A stretch of DNA of 64,000 nt, taken from assembly GCA_034440615.1 (NCBI GenBank), contig JAOTOM010002274.1, forward strand, positions 32,918 through 96,917. The letters run 5' to 3'. The notes below the pieces were generated by a model. It worked only from the letters and a program-made list of their open reading frames with translations, made no database searches and had not been told where the DNA came from. A program made the position numbers and the translations under genes. This stretch comes from Ashinkailepas kermadecensis. Taxonomy: Eukaryota; Arthropoda; Thecostraca; Neolepadidae. Shown piece by piece: positions 23,961 to 35,300 of this stretch; positions within the stretch are counted from its first letter, which is position 1; the number at the start of each line of letters is the position of its first letter.

Positions 23961-25755
23961 GGGGGGGGAGAGGGGGGGGGGGGAGGGGGATGGGGGGGGA
24001 GGACAGGGAACAAAGGTGGTGTCTGCCCTGCCGTCCTTGGATCCGCACCTGTTTTGTGAAGGGTCATGTGGATGTAGATAAGTAAAGGTGGAATGAAATT
24101 TGAATAGTGTGATGGGTGATGAAGTGTTGAGTGTATTGCTGCAGAGATTGTGTTGTGTATTGGGTCTCGGGCATTCCAGAGCAAATGGAAGTCCACAGTA
24201 TGCGAAGTCAGAATGTGTACTAAAGACATAAAATCCTAGGAACAGGAAACGCACGGACATGGTTTTTTGCGCTAAGTTTGGATCATGCTATTGTCGAGCA
24301 GCAGCATTCAAGTATCTCGTGGAATGAAATAATCCGAAGATTATGTAGAGTGCATCATGTTTTAGATGACGAAAATTCAGAATTATGCTGTTTTGTTCAA
24401 ACATGATTGGTGGGGAGTGGGGACGAGTGTAGTTTATCATGGAATATGTATTTTTAAGACAAACAACTGTTCTGCAGTATGCACCCTACCTAGCTGATTT
24501 TTTTCGTGCGAATAAATACTTGATCAATTTAAAATATAACGGGCTTGACTCTCCACTTCTAAAACAAACGAAACAAATAATTCAACCAGGGCTGGAAATC
24601 CTTCAAGAAGCCGGTCAGTTAGAAGTAAAGTTGCTCTCAAAGCTGTATTCTGCTTTTATTTGTCACATAGCCTTACACTCCGATACCATACGTCGATTTC
24701 GAGACCGCGAACTTCGGAACTAGTCCCGTCTTCTCTAGACCCTTGTAGCACTTCTATGACTCTCACAGTTGGTGCAATACCTGCATAGTCTCCCCACAAT
24801 CTGTGCGGTGCGTCTGTAATCTTCGACAGTCTGTGCAGTAGCTTTCTAGACGTCTACAGTATGCGCGAGACCCCTGCGGCATGCCGGCACCTTCGCAACC
24901 TGCCACGCTCCATCCAGCACCTTCGCAACCTGCCACGCTCCACCCGGCACCCCTGTAATCCCCGCGCGGTGCGCGTACACTGGCAGGACGAGTTGGAGGG
25001 GTTGCCGTTCCCGAACTCCGAGTCCGAGTTCGACCTTCCCTCGGACGAGTTCGACAGTCTGATCCAGGAGAAGCTGCGCAGCGACGAGCAACAGCTCGAC
25101 GAGGAATCGCTCACGCCGTCTGAGTCGCGTCGCGCCAAAATCAAGGACGAGCGCGGTAAGCTGCGCCACGCAGGCACTGATGGAGCCGCACTTGAGGCAT
25201 AACATCATGTCCCAGTCGCCTGTTTCCACCCGGACTTATGGTTCCGCCGAAATTGGCCTTGGTACGGCGTTGACTGGAAAGAATCGGGCTAAAAATCGTA
25301 CGGTGCCGTTTCCCTTTCAATTCGGACGTTCCGCCACCTATGGTTCGCATGATACGAACCCACTCCACAGAGACCATGTCACTACTAATACTCATAAAAA
25401 GAGCAGTCTGTCTGCCCGACCCCAGTCCAAGAACCAAGAATCCAAGTCCAATAAGTATTGTCAGTACCTATTTGTCAATATCTCTACAAATTCCTGTATC
25501 GTCGATCACTTATTTGAAATAGCTTCAGAGATCACTCACTCATCTGTACTGTCCTTCGGTCACGCTTCACCTTTCGGATGTTATGCTTAGTTCCCGATCT
25601 TGTCCACAGGTGGCAGCATAACTCGTGAGAAGCGTAAGAGCGAAGCCAGCGACACGTTGCGGCGGGCACCGAAGCGTGGAGCGACCCGGGACAGCACGGG
25701 GAAGGCCGGGAGTCCGGTGACCACCCCGCTGGCAAAGCGCTGCCGACGAATCTGA
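21880..25755 (+). CDS. MRGBP: MRG/MORF4L-binding protein (MRGBP/EAF7 family), four exons, 179 aa
   Basis: Exons are 21880-21982, 23434-23555, 24987-25155 and 25610-25755; all junctions are GT-AG and keep phase (1, 0, 1). Start ATG at 21880, stop TGA at 25753. The N-terminal half is the EAF7/MRGBP domain: WSVENEIHLFDAM and GYKPVGVNKHFQM (residues about 16-42), TIWQRLNQLYDM (61-72), then ELEGLPFPN (76-84). An acidic stretch follows, then a basic tail ending KRCRRI. In animals this protein joins MRG15-type chromodomain proteins to the NuA4/TIP60 histone acetyltransferase complex in the nucleus. Human MRGBP has 204 aa; this one is slightly shorter in the tail. Intron 2 carries a 290-bp simple-repeat tract. 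Exons 3 and 4 are GC-rich compared with the introns. Confidence 0.92.
23434..23555 (+). CDS. MRGBP: MRGBP exon 2
   Basis: The acceptor is GTGTGTTTCAG and the donor CTCTG|GTGAGG. It encodes VNKHFQ to YDMTAL, the core of the EAF7 domain. Confidence 0.9.
23706..24000. repeat. composite simple repeat (GA)n, (GATAGA)n, poly-G
   Basis: (GA)n runs to about 23740, (GATAGA)n to about 23878, then a G tract with rare A interruptions to about 24000, including one uninterrupted run of about 40 G. It lies in MRGBP intron 2. The long frames on both strands are repeat artefacts. Confidence 0.95.
24439..24723 (+). other. unassigned 94-codon open frame in MRGBP intron 2
   Basis: It has an ATG start and a TAG stop, with an amino-acid mix that looks protein-like (several Leu/Ile-rich helices) but matches no family I recognise. 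It could be a retroelement remnant or chance. Confidence 0.15.
24987..25155 (+). CDS. MRGBP: MRGBP exon 3
   Basis: The acceptor is ACACTGGCAG and the donor GCGCG|GTAAGC. It encodes DELEGLPFPN to KIKDER. A duplicated CCTTCGCAACCTGCCACGCT block lies just upstream in the intron (24893-24950). Confidence 0.88.
25610..25755 (+). CDS. MRGBP: MRGBP exon 4 (terminal)
   Basis: The acceptor is CTTGTCCACAG. It encodes the basic tail GSITREKRKS to KRCRRI and the stop codon. Confidence 0.87.
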
Positions 25756-26178
25756 CCTGAGCTCGCCTCCCCCAGTGCTGGTGAACCGCGAACAATCTGC
25801 TGGAGCCGGGATGCCAGAGTACATGACTTTTCGATGCTCTTGTTAATGCTGAAGTGTATGCCCCAAGGGGGCGTTCGAGTCTCCGTGAGGCGTGGCCGCA
25901 CTGTTGGTCATTGTTATCAGCCGGTGTTTTACCTGATATACTTGTGCACCTGCATGTTGTCGACGTTCTCAGTCAACCGTGTAGACGACAGTACGTATAG
26001 ACTCGCCGCCATGGTGACCAAGATGGCGTCGCCCACGTGTCATTGGCAATACACCAGTGTTTGGATTTAGGTTGATTTGGGCAGCGAGCCTGATCCGACA
26101 GCGTTTGGTGTCGAAGTTCAGATGCCGACCATCCATGGATCAAGGGTCGCATTGTATTGTGCTTACTTGACTGAGGTA

Positions 26179-26337
26179 GGGGACGAGTGGTCTAGGGGTA
26201 AGATGCTCGTCTCACAATCGAAAGGTTGTGGGTTCGAGTCTCACCTGTCGCTACTCTTCGCCCGCGACCAATCGGCGTGAGAGATTGGCGACGCTCATGA
26301 CTCAAAGATCGACGTGTCGTAAAAACCAATAACCAAG
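26179..26337 (+). mobile_element. tRNA-derived SINE (type A)
   Basis: Head GGGGACGAGTGGTCTAGGGG with a B box GGTTCGAGTCTC, the shared body GCGACCAATCGGCGTGAGAG, and an AATAACCAA tail. A perfect 14-bp target duplication TACTTGACTGAGGT sits at 26164-26177 and 26338-26351. Confidence 0.92.
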
Positions 26338-26351
26338 TACTTGACTGAGGT

Positions 26352-27023
26352 GAACTGCATAGATAGAAAGTACACAGGCTAGTGTAGTCATTAGTGTTGT
26401 CCACAACAAAAAACATGAAGGGTCAGCGGCCGACTATACATCCCGTTTTTACATACGGGAAGGCAGCCTAAACCAATACGGTAAGAAATTAGCATTTGGG
26501 GAACAGTGCCATCAAGACCGTTGATGGCATGTATGTATTGAATGTATTGAACATATTTCTGCATGTATTGGCACTGCATGCATGTATTGAACATATTTCT
26601 GGAACTCTGCAGAGCAATTCTCGGTTTGTAATATAACATGTTATGTTTGTTTTAATTGTCTGGGAAGCTTACGCATGTTCAGCATACTTTCCTCCGTCGA
26701 GCAGTTTGATTTCTGATCACTGTCTCAACTTGTATTAATTAAATCTCTTGTGCCCGTCCAATCGCTTTGTGTCCGTGTACACCATAAACCCTAGCAGACT
26801 TCACAATTCACCCCAGTAGCCCGAGATAAGACCAGAAGTGGACCTCGACAATGTTTTGTTTTTGCCGCTCCAGACGAACACAAAACAAAAATAGTCATTC
26901 GAGAGCAAGAGCATCTTTTTTTTGCATTTTTGCCGTCAGCTCGCTCCCGGGTAAAAAGGGAACAAGTCGGATGTGCCAGTGCCATAAATCATTCATGTTC
27001 TAGTCCATAATTTCATATGCAAT
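26352..27023. other. intergenic, nothing supported
   Basis: Between MRGBP and the 3' side of SMAP. A short ATGTATTGAACATATTTCTG repeat occurs twice near 26530-26600. Confidence 0.3.
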
Positions 27024-27561
27024 GATTAAGTTATAATTTTACAACATAGTGGATGTCATGGCGTAATTCCTCCATGGCAGCTGATGCGCCTCAAAAGCAA
27101 AAGATAAATTGATAACGTAATTCCAAGGTTTTGTGTTCGCAATCGAATAAAATGTCTTGGATTTGAAATTTGGAAATCTAGTAGCCAATTCTGAATAGCT
27201 CCGCGTGAATTTCAGAAGCTTCGCAACTACAACCCAGAATGGCGCCTTGCATGTTTGTGACGAAGGTAACAGGGAAACAGGCAATTAAAAGGTGTCAAAT
27301 AAGGGGATCAACAAAGGTGGCGACACGAATAGCTTGTTCAATTTCCTGATGTGTCAATAGGGGTTCGCACTCCACAAGAAACAAATATTTTATCTGGCTA
27401 CGTATCAACATGGGTCCACAATCAAGGAAAATTGGTCTTGGATTGCGAGCACAAAACCTTTGAATTACGTTATCCATTTCTCCATTGCGTTTGGGGCACA
27501 TCAGCTGCCATGAAGGAATTACGCCATGGCATCTACTATGTTGCAAAATTATAACTTAATC
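27024..27561. mobile_element. long-TIR element, about 538 bp
   Basis: The left arm starts GATTAAGTTATAATTTTAC and the right arm ends with its inverse, AAAATTATAACTTAATC. The arms match imperfectly over about 125 bp (CATGGCGTAATTCC and ACGTAATTC blocks). The interior is non-coding. Confidence 0.65.
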
Positions 27562-27811
27562 ACTGTCAAAGCTTCACTGGTAGCCGCCCAGGAGATACTT
27601 CAGCATCTCCGATCATAATATTATTTTTTAACGTTTATTGCAAGCTGGAAAGTGGCAAACATCAATGTCATATACGTGCACTGTGGATCTGTTATTCGTG
27701 GCAGCTGTGGCGATAACTGTTGGCCGGTTCAGATTACGGGTCGTGTGCGCGTCAGAGGCGTTGCATCAGCAGCTGTCTTTGTCGTGTGGACATTGGACTA
27801 GAGTGGATGGT

Positions 27812-28215
27812 AGACACATCTCCAGACCGGCAGTGGACACGTCGATACCGGCAGTGGACACATCTCCAGACCGGCCGTGGACACATCTCCAAACCGGCAG
27901 TGGACATCTCCAGACCGGCAGTGGACACATCTCCAGACCGGCAGTGGACACATCTCCAGACCGACAGTGGACACATCTCCAGACCAGCAGTGGACACATC
28001 TCCAGATCGGCCGTGGACACATCCTGACCGGCAGTGGACACGTCCAGACCGGCAGTGGACACATCTCCAGACCGGCAGTGGACACGTCCAGACCGGCAGT
28101 GGACACATCCAGACCGGCAGTGGACACATCTCCAGACTGGCAGTGGACACATCTCCAGACCGGCAGTGGACACATCTCCATACCAGCAATGGACACATCT
28201 CCTGACCGGTGCGGA
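27812..28215. repeat. 23-bp minisatellite, about 18 units
   Basis: The unit CCAGACCGGCAGTGGACAC plus ATCT recurs with 20-21-bp variants ending in GT. It lies downstream of the SMAP stop. The next AATAAA on the - strand is near 27636, so the array may be part of a SMAP 3' UTR, but this is not certain. Confidence 0.9.
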
Positions 28216-29211
28216 CGGCGATCCCAACAGCCCGCCGCGCTTCGCCAGTCTGCGCGCGTGGCGTCAAACCGCGTGGCCGTCCGATCACGCGGCGTCGCAC
28301 CGGTACGGTTCATTATATGCATTATTATTATATATGTATATTTCTTGGGTGCACGTGACAAGCTGGTCCCGGCGGCGCCGCACGACGCCACACAGCCGCC
28401 GGCCCGCTCGGCCGGGTCCGGCAGCACACTGTTGCCCCGTCAAATAAATATCACGACCGAAGCAGGCGGCTGGTGAGGGAAACAAAACGGCCCCGTCCTG
28501 GCACGTGACGAGCTGACGATCGGCGCTGACGCGGCGGCGGCGGTCTCGGGCCCTCGCACCGCCTCGGGTCTGCTGGCGCCGTCACTGTACCCGACACCCC
28601 GATGTCGCCATCGGGCCTCCTGCCGCCGACACGACCTGAAGCCGTCACCGGACCAGACGCCGTTACTGTCACTAGTCTCCTGATGTCACTACGCTTCCTA
28701 ACCAGTCACCGACCCCCTGAACCGCTAAGTGCCTCCTGACCACGCCAGCGGGCTCCAGAACATCGTGACACCGACACGATCGGCGGGTCAGCGAGCGGTT
28801 CGGCGCGAGCGGCATATACCGACCGCGCCGTCTACACACCGCACGCCGATGGCAGCGCCGCGTGGCGGCCGTCCGGTGTAGCTGCCGCAGGCAACAGGGA
28901 TGGACGTTGTACTTCTGAATCGTTCCGGCGGTGGCGCCGTCGTCGGGCGCGGAGAGGACGGTCAGGGTGCAGGCCGTGAGGAGCGGCAGAGACATGTACT
29001 ATGGAATCTGACAGCGCTGGATGCGTTCTCCATGCCCCGGCGAGGTCACCGATGCCCCGCCCACTCGCCGGGTCACAGCCTGCGCGGCACACCCCCGGAA
29101 GAAACCCCGCGCCCGCGCCCGACACATCTACCCATACTCTGTTGATAACGGTCGCCGCACGCGCTGTCGGCTGCGGCGGCGACGGTGAGGATTTCCTAGC
29201 GGCTCGTCGTC
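28216..29211. other. GC-rich SMAP downstream flank or 3' UTR
   Basis: CpG-rich sequence with open frames in several phases but no recognisable protein. It probably includes the SMAP 3' UTR on the - strand. Confidence 0.3.
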
Positions 29212-29340
29212 TCACTGCCACAGCTGGCCATTGACGGCCTGTCCGCTGGTCAGCGCCGGGTACCCCGCGGCCGCGCCGCCGACCGCCCCCACAGGCAGCT
29301 GCTGGGCGCCCAGCGACAGGCCTGCCATCTGCTGGTGCAT
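29212..29340 (-). CDS. SMAP1: SMAP exon 9 (terminal)
   Basis: The acceptor is GAAATTTTCAG, then HQQMAGLSL to QLWQ and TGA at 29214-29212. The C-terminal match to vertebrate SMAP is clear. The acceptor region is duplicated next door (29371-29430). Confidence 0.9.
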   Translation of the reverse strand: MHQQMAGLSLGAQQLPVGAVGGAAAGYPALTSGQAVNGQLWQ

Positions 29341-32300
29341 CTGAAAATTTCGTACGGTTAGGTGCGGTCACAGCGACGGGCCTGCCATCTGCTGGTGCGC
29401 TTGCAAATGGCGTACGGTTAGGCGGGGTCACGTGACTTGATATCTAACACGTGGCCGACGCATGGCTAGTCGCCCTTCATCCAGAGTCGATTGGGTCGCC
29501 ACCGCGCGCACTTCCAGAGACAAATAAAAATATGGTGGTGAAAACCAGATAAAAATAAAACTTAAAATATCTGGTCTGCATCTGGGTGAAGGAACGGACC
29601 TTGAAACGCTGCAACACAGTTATGAAGGTCTAAAAGTATGTGACGGCTGGACCGAGCTGGGACGCTCCGGTGACATTTTCTCATATACGCAAGGGAGAAG
29701 GGATAATCGCTAGGGCATCGCCATCGCTCCTCCCCATAATCGCTAATATATCCCCATAAAACGGGACCAGGACACTCCAGCGGGACCCTTCCCTCCTCAC
29801 TACCCGCGACGAAGATGTCTTTCCTACTCGTGTGTCCGCAAAAACGGGATCAGAAGCAAGGATGTGGTCCTGCTGAAACAGCCATCTAAGAGACGGTCGT
29901 CACAGAACAGTGTTAAAATAATGTCTTTTCGTATCGGTGTGACATATCGAAACGAGTACAGTGGCGTGTCGAAAGTAGCAATGGAGACATGTTTAAAATA
30001 TCGATTCAGCGATTCAAGCTCAATTTTAGGCCAACAGCATACTCATAAATGGATGTTTTTCTTTAATTTATGGAGACACCTAACATAGGGACACCTATAC
30101 TGATAATGATCACAATACCATACCAAATAGCATCAACAAATGGCATTGCATAGTAGATCGCATCATTGGTAATTCCTGTACTTGAATTTCTGTTATAAGA
30201 TGCACATTCATTACACTCTTCAATGGTGAGCATCAAGCATGATACGCAAGATTCTTGGAAGCGAAACATGGATACTTCATAAACAAACACCAAGCACAAT
30301 GTTGATACATATTTGCAAACGGTGTCTATCCAGTGTTCGATAAATGGTATATTCCATCATATTTAACGAACAAACAATATCGCCGTCCGAGCGTCACCAG
30401 CTGGCGTGTGGACTTCTCCAGAGCTGGGTCTTCCGTCGGACATCGCTCACCTGATGTCCCAGCGTCACCAGCTGGAGTGAGGACCTCTCCAGAGCTGGGT
30501 CTTCCGTCGGGCATCGCTCACCTGGTGTCCCAGCGTCACCAGCTGGAGTGAGGACCTCTCCAGAGCTGGGTCTGCCATCAGGCATCGCTCACCTGGTGTC
30601 CCAGCGTCACCAGCTGGAGTGAGGACCTCTCCAGAGCTGGGTCTTCCGTCGGGCATCGCTCACCTGGTGGTGTCCCAGCGTCACCAGCTGGAGTGAGAAC
30701 CTCTCCAGAGCTGGGTCTTCCGTCGGGCATCGCTCACCTGGTGGTGTCCCAGCGTCACCAGCTGGAGTGAGGACCTCTCCAGAGCTGGGTCTTACGTCGG
30801 GCATCGCTCCCCTGGTGGTGTCCCAGCGTCACCAGCTGGTGAGGACCTCTCCAGAGCTGGGTCTTCCGTCGGGCATCGCTCACCTGGTGGTGTCCCAGCG
30901 TCACCAGCTGGAGTGAGGACCTCTCCAGAGCTGGGTCTTCCGTCGGGCATCGCTCACCTGGTGGTGTCCCAGCGTCACCAGCTGGAGTGAGGACCTCTCC
31001 AGAGCTGGGTCTTCCGTCGGGCATCGCTCACCTGGTGGTGTCCCAGCGTCACCAGCTGGAGTGTGAACCTCTCCAGAGCTGGGTCTTCCGTCGGGCATCG
31101 CTCACCTGGTGGTGTCCCAGCGTCACCAGCTGGAGTGAGGACCTCTCCAGAGCTGGGTCTTCCGTCGGGCATCGCTCACCTGGTGGTGCCCCAGCGTCAC
31201 CAGCTGGAGTGAGGACCTCTCCAGAGCTGGGTCTTCCGTCGGGCATCGCTCACCTGGTGGTGTCCCAGCGGCGGCAGACTGGACGGAGCTGATGCCATGT
31301 CGAACGTCTGGCCACCACCAGCCAGCGACGGCTGCTGCTGCTGCCGTCGGGACAGACGCGCACGTCACACGGACAGTCGCCACCTCATTACTGCACAGTC
31401 GGCGGCGCACGCCCAGCACGCGGGGGCGACCGGTCTGGGGGCAAGGCGCCCGTCTCCCAACCGGAAGGTTGTGGGCTCGAGTCCCGCCTGTCGCTGCTCT
31501 TAGCCCGCGACCAATCGGCGTGAGGGACTACCGACGTCATGCGTCCCAGAACGGTCGACGCGTCGTGAAGCCAACAACAACCATCATCGCCGTCCCAGTG
31601 TTCCCACATTAGGCATTGCTTACTGGAGGGTGATCTCACATCAGACATTGATTATTGACAGGTCATCTCATGCTAGGCATTGCTTGCTGGGAAGTGATCT
31701 CACACTAGGCATTGCTTACTGGCGGATGATCTCACATTAGGCACTGCTCACTGGCGGGCGATCTCACATTAGGCACTGCTTGCTGGAAAGTCATCTCACA
31801 TTAGGCATTGCTTGCTGGAGTCATCTCACATCAGGCATTACTGGCGGGTGATCAGACATTGGGCATTGCTTGACGTATGGGAATGCACAACAGCTACACA
31901 CTTTCATGGCGACCATCCCAAATCCTGCCTTTTTGCATCACACATCTGGCGTTATTTATGTATTCACCTAAACACTAGCCTGTAATGCCTGACCAAAAGT
32001 AGAGTCCCCAGTGTGTGCTTCACCGCAGCACTGCACTGACCTGGTACGGCGCCGACTGGTAGCCAGGCATCTGTCGGACGTAGTGCGGCTGCTGGCCGGC
32101 CACGGGGTACAGCGCGCCGAAGCCCTGCTGGCCGGGGAAGCCGGCCGGCATTTGCGGCTGCTGTGGCGGAAAGCCTGCCATCTGCTGGTGCTGCAATTGA
32201 GACGGGAAGCCGGCCGGCTGCTGCTGAGGCGGGAAGCCGGCCGGAGATTGGCCGGGGAAGCCTCCCGGCATTGGCTGTTGGCCAGCGTAGCCGGCGGCAG

Positions 32301-35300
32301 AGCTGACAGCTGGCAAACTTGTGAAGCCTGTCAGACCACCACCTGCCGGTCACGGGTCAGCAGGTCACAGGCCGGCATGTCACGGGTCAGTATGTCACGG
32401 GTCAGCAGGTCACAGGCCGGCATGTCACGGGTCAGTATGTCACGGGTCAGCAGGTCACAGGCCGGCATGTCACGGGTCAGTATGTCACGGGTCAGCAGGT
32501 CACAGGCCGGCATGTCACGGGTCAGTATGCCACGTGCCACGGGCACTGGAAACTGATGTGAAAACACGTTTTGTAAATAGATTATTGACATTTTGACGAG
32601 CTTTTTAATAAATATCCACAATTGCTGTGGAAAGACTCGTGAACGAAATATCACAACACTCGATTTGACAGAGTTTCTTCCTCAGTCTCCAATATAATGT
32701 CGGTGATTTCACGTTATGAAGCGACTGACACCAAGGGTACTTCAAATTTGAATTGATGTTCAAATAACTGATTATACAACAGCGAGATAGAAATGCGTAT
32801 ATAGGCTATGATCACTGGATTGAAAATCGTAACTATGCTACCAACAGCTTCAGCATGTGATGGTGGATTGACGCTTTAGTACGCGCCAACCACTTCGGTC
32901 ATATTGCACCCATAGCATCCCCAGCATCACGCACCACCAAAACTCCGTCATGTGCGTCTTGAACCCCCGTTGGCACCCCCCCCCCCCTCCCCGCCCGAGA
33001 CGGGTGTGCCCAGTCGCGTACCGGCGGGTACGCCACCTCCGCTGCCACCGCCGGCCGGGCTTCCGTACAGCGCCAGGATGGAGTCTCGTGACATAACCTT
33101 GGCGGCGGCTCCGGCCGCCTCGTCAGCCGCCGACTGGCTGAAGAAGCTCGCCTCGTCGGCAGCCAGCACGTCTCCGGCCACCGCCGCCGTCGCTGCCGGC
33201 TACACACAGGGACGATGAGCGCTGGGGCGAGCACGCTACTCGGTGAACAACGAACACGCGCTACAAACACCATCAGGGTGTGTCCAGTGTCGCGTCCTCA
33301 TGTCAATGCGCCAGCAACCAGAACGTTGACGAGCATAACGCCGCAGTATCACAGTATCACGCCGCAGATCAGTAGCATCACGCCGCTCACAACATATCAA
33401 CAGAACAGAACCGAACACTTTGACAGTGGATCGAAGGCAAACACTGAGCCATCCTTTCTTTTCAGTCATGCTGTGCTGTCGACTATCTCGTGCCAGCGGG
33501 CGATCATGGTCGCCATCGGCATCGGGAGATGGCCGGCGCCGGGAGGGAGCACTTACGGCGGGGGACGAGACAGGAGTGGCCGAGAGGAAGTCCCCGAACG
33601 GGTCGGTAGCGGCGGCGCCAGCAGCCGAGGCGGCCGGAGAGGGCGTGTCTGTGGACACGCGCCATAGCGGTCAAGAGGTCAGACCAGCTTGGGTTGGTTG
33701 GTTATTGGTTTTACGACACGTCGACTGTTTAGTCACATAGCGTCGCCAATCTCTCACGCCGATTGGTCGCGGGCGAAGAGTGGCGACAGGTGAGACTCGA
33801 ACCCACAACCTTTCGATTGTGAGACTAGCATCTTACCCCTAGACCACTCGTCCCCCAGACCAGCTTGGGAGTGGCCCTGGATACGCGGCATATACTTCGA
33901 CCTGGGGAGACAAGTCAGCATAAATAGCAGGATAGAAGAGCATATGTTTCATTCATTACCACATTGGAATTCAATAACAGCCAAAAAATATCCCCAAAAC
34001 GGAGTCAGGCAGAGGAGGCTTCCATGAACTAGACATAGGCAGAGACAATGATGTATTCCTCTGCCCATGACTAGTTTATGGTAGCTTCCTCTGCTTGACT
34101 TGGCTCCGAGGATATGTTTGGGGTGTTATTATGTCTACGAGTATGATTTGACATACCACGCCACTCAGAGCACAAGACTGGCTCCAGCTTCTATCGTGAC
34201 AACTAGACACCCGACCGTCGGGGAGCACTGGCGACAGCTCGTACCCAGTTCCAGCAGGTCGGCGGCGGCGGACGGCGACGCCGCAGCCGCCGACACCGCC
34301 GGTGCCGGCGTCTCCTTCGGCTTCCGCTTGACGGTGGCCGAGGTGGACGCCGAGCAGGGCGCCGGCAGCAGCTTGGCCAGAACCGGCGTCGCTGAACTGT
34401 CCGCCCGACTGCGCGCGCTCTTCTTGTGATCCTTGGTCATGGCCTCGATCTCGGCGTCCCAGTTCACCTGCAGCCACAGTCAGCAGCGTTTCCTCTCACG
34501 ACGATCAACCCCCTCAACAGTCTCCTGGATTGTACGCGGGACCAGCGGCGTATCGTATTTTCTAAAATTATGACCGTTACAAATTGTGCACTTCGCAAAA
34601 TACGAACGCCCCCCCCCCCCCACGTGGGACTGTGTGCGGCGAGCTCTCTCAGTGCTGGTGTCCCTCAGTTAATGGATATATTCCACAAAAACAGACGTGA
34701 CTAAGTGCAGACCATGACGGCAAAGGTGGCTGGTGAACGTCAGTGATCTTGCCGTAGCGTCTGGTACGCCACCGCCCACCAGAGCCGTGGACAAGCTTTC
34801 TACCGTCCTCCACCTTGCTCGCGGACATTTTTTACTTCCTCTTTGCCTTGGTAGGTAGTTTAATTCTTTTACGACGCATCCGACTGCTGGGTCGTATAGC
34901 GTTGCCAGCTTCTCACGCAGGTTGGTCGCGGGTGGACTCGGTAATCCCGCCGGTTGTGGGATTCGAACCCACGATCTTACGACAAAGATTCCAACCCCCT
35001 ACCGACTGAGCTACCGCGGCCCCCAGTTCCTCTCTGCCACGCAAAAGCATAGATACATCACACAGCGCTACTCAATCACATTTAATTGCCCTCATTTTCC
35101 ATTAAATGTCACTTTTTTATTTTCAGGGATTTCCAAGATGAGAGAGAGGGAGAGAGAGAGAGAGAGAGCGCACTTGGATCTACATGAAATGCTACTTTTT
35201 AAGATGCAGGGCATCAACTATGTCACAATCCAGCCATGCGAGAGAAAAACTGTCGATGTAGGCAAAGAGCAGAGCCAAACTATTTCACCATGCAAACCAA

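Noticed and set aside
23697..24260. Pro-, Ser/Leu- or Arg/Asp-rich frames in simple repeats
   Set aside because: They are translations of (GA)n, (GATAGA)n and poly-G.
27812..28215. Long frames on both strands through the 23-bp minisatellite as repeat proteins
   Set aside because: Several frames on both strands stay open just because the unit lacks stops; no start context or splice sites single out one of them.
32345..32535. 45-bp minisatellite as another amplified splice junction
   Set aside because: It lies next to the exon 7 acceptor but its unit contains neither exon sequence nor the acceptor.
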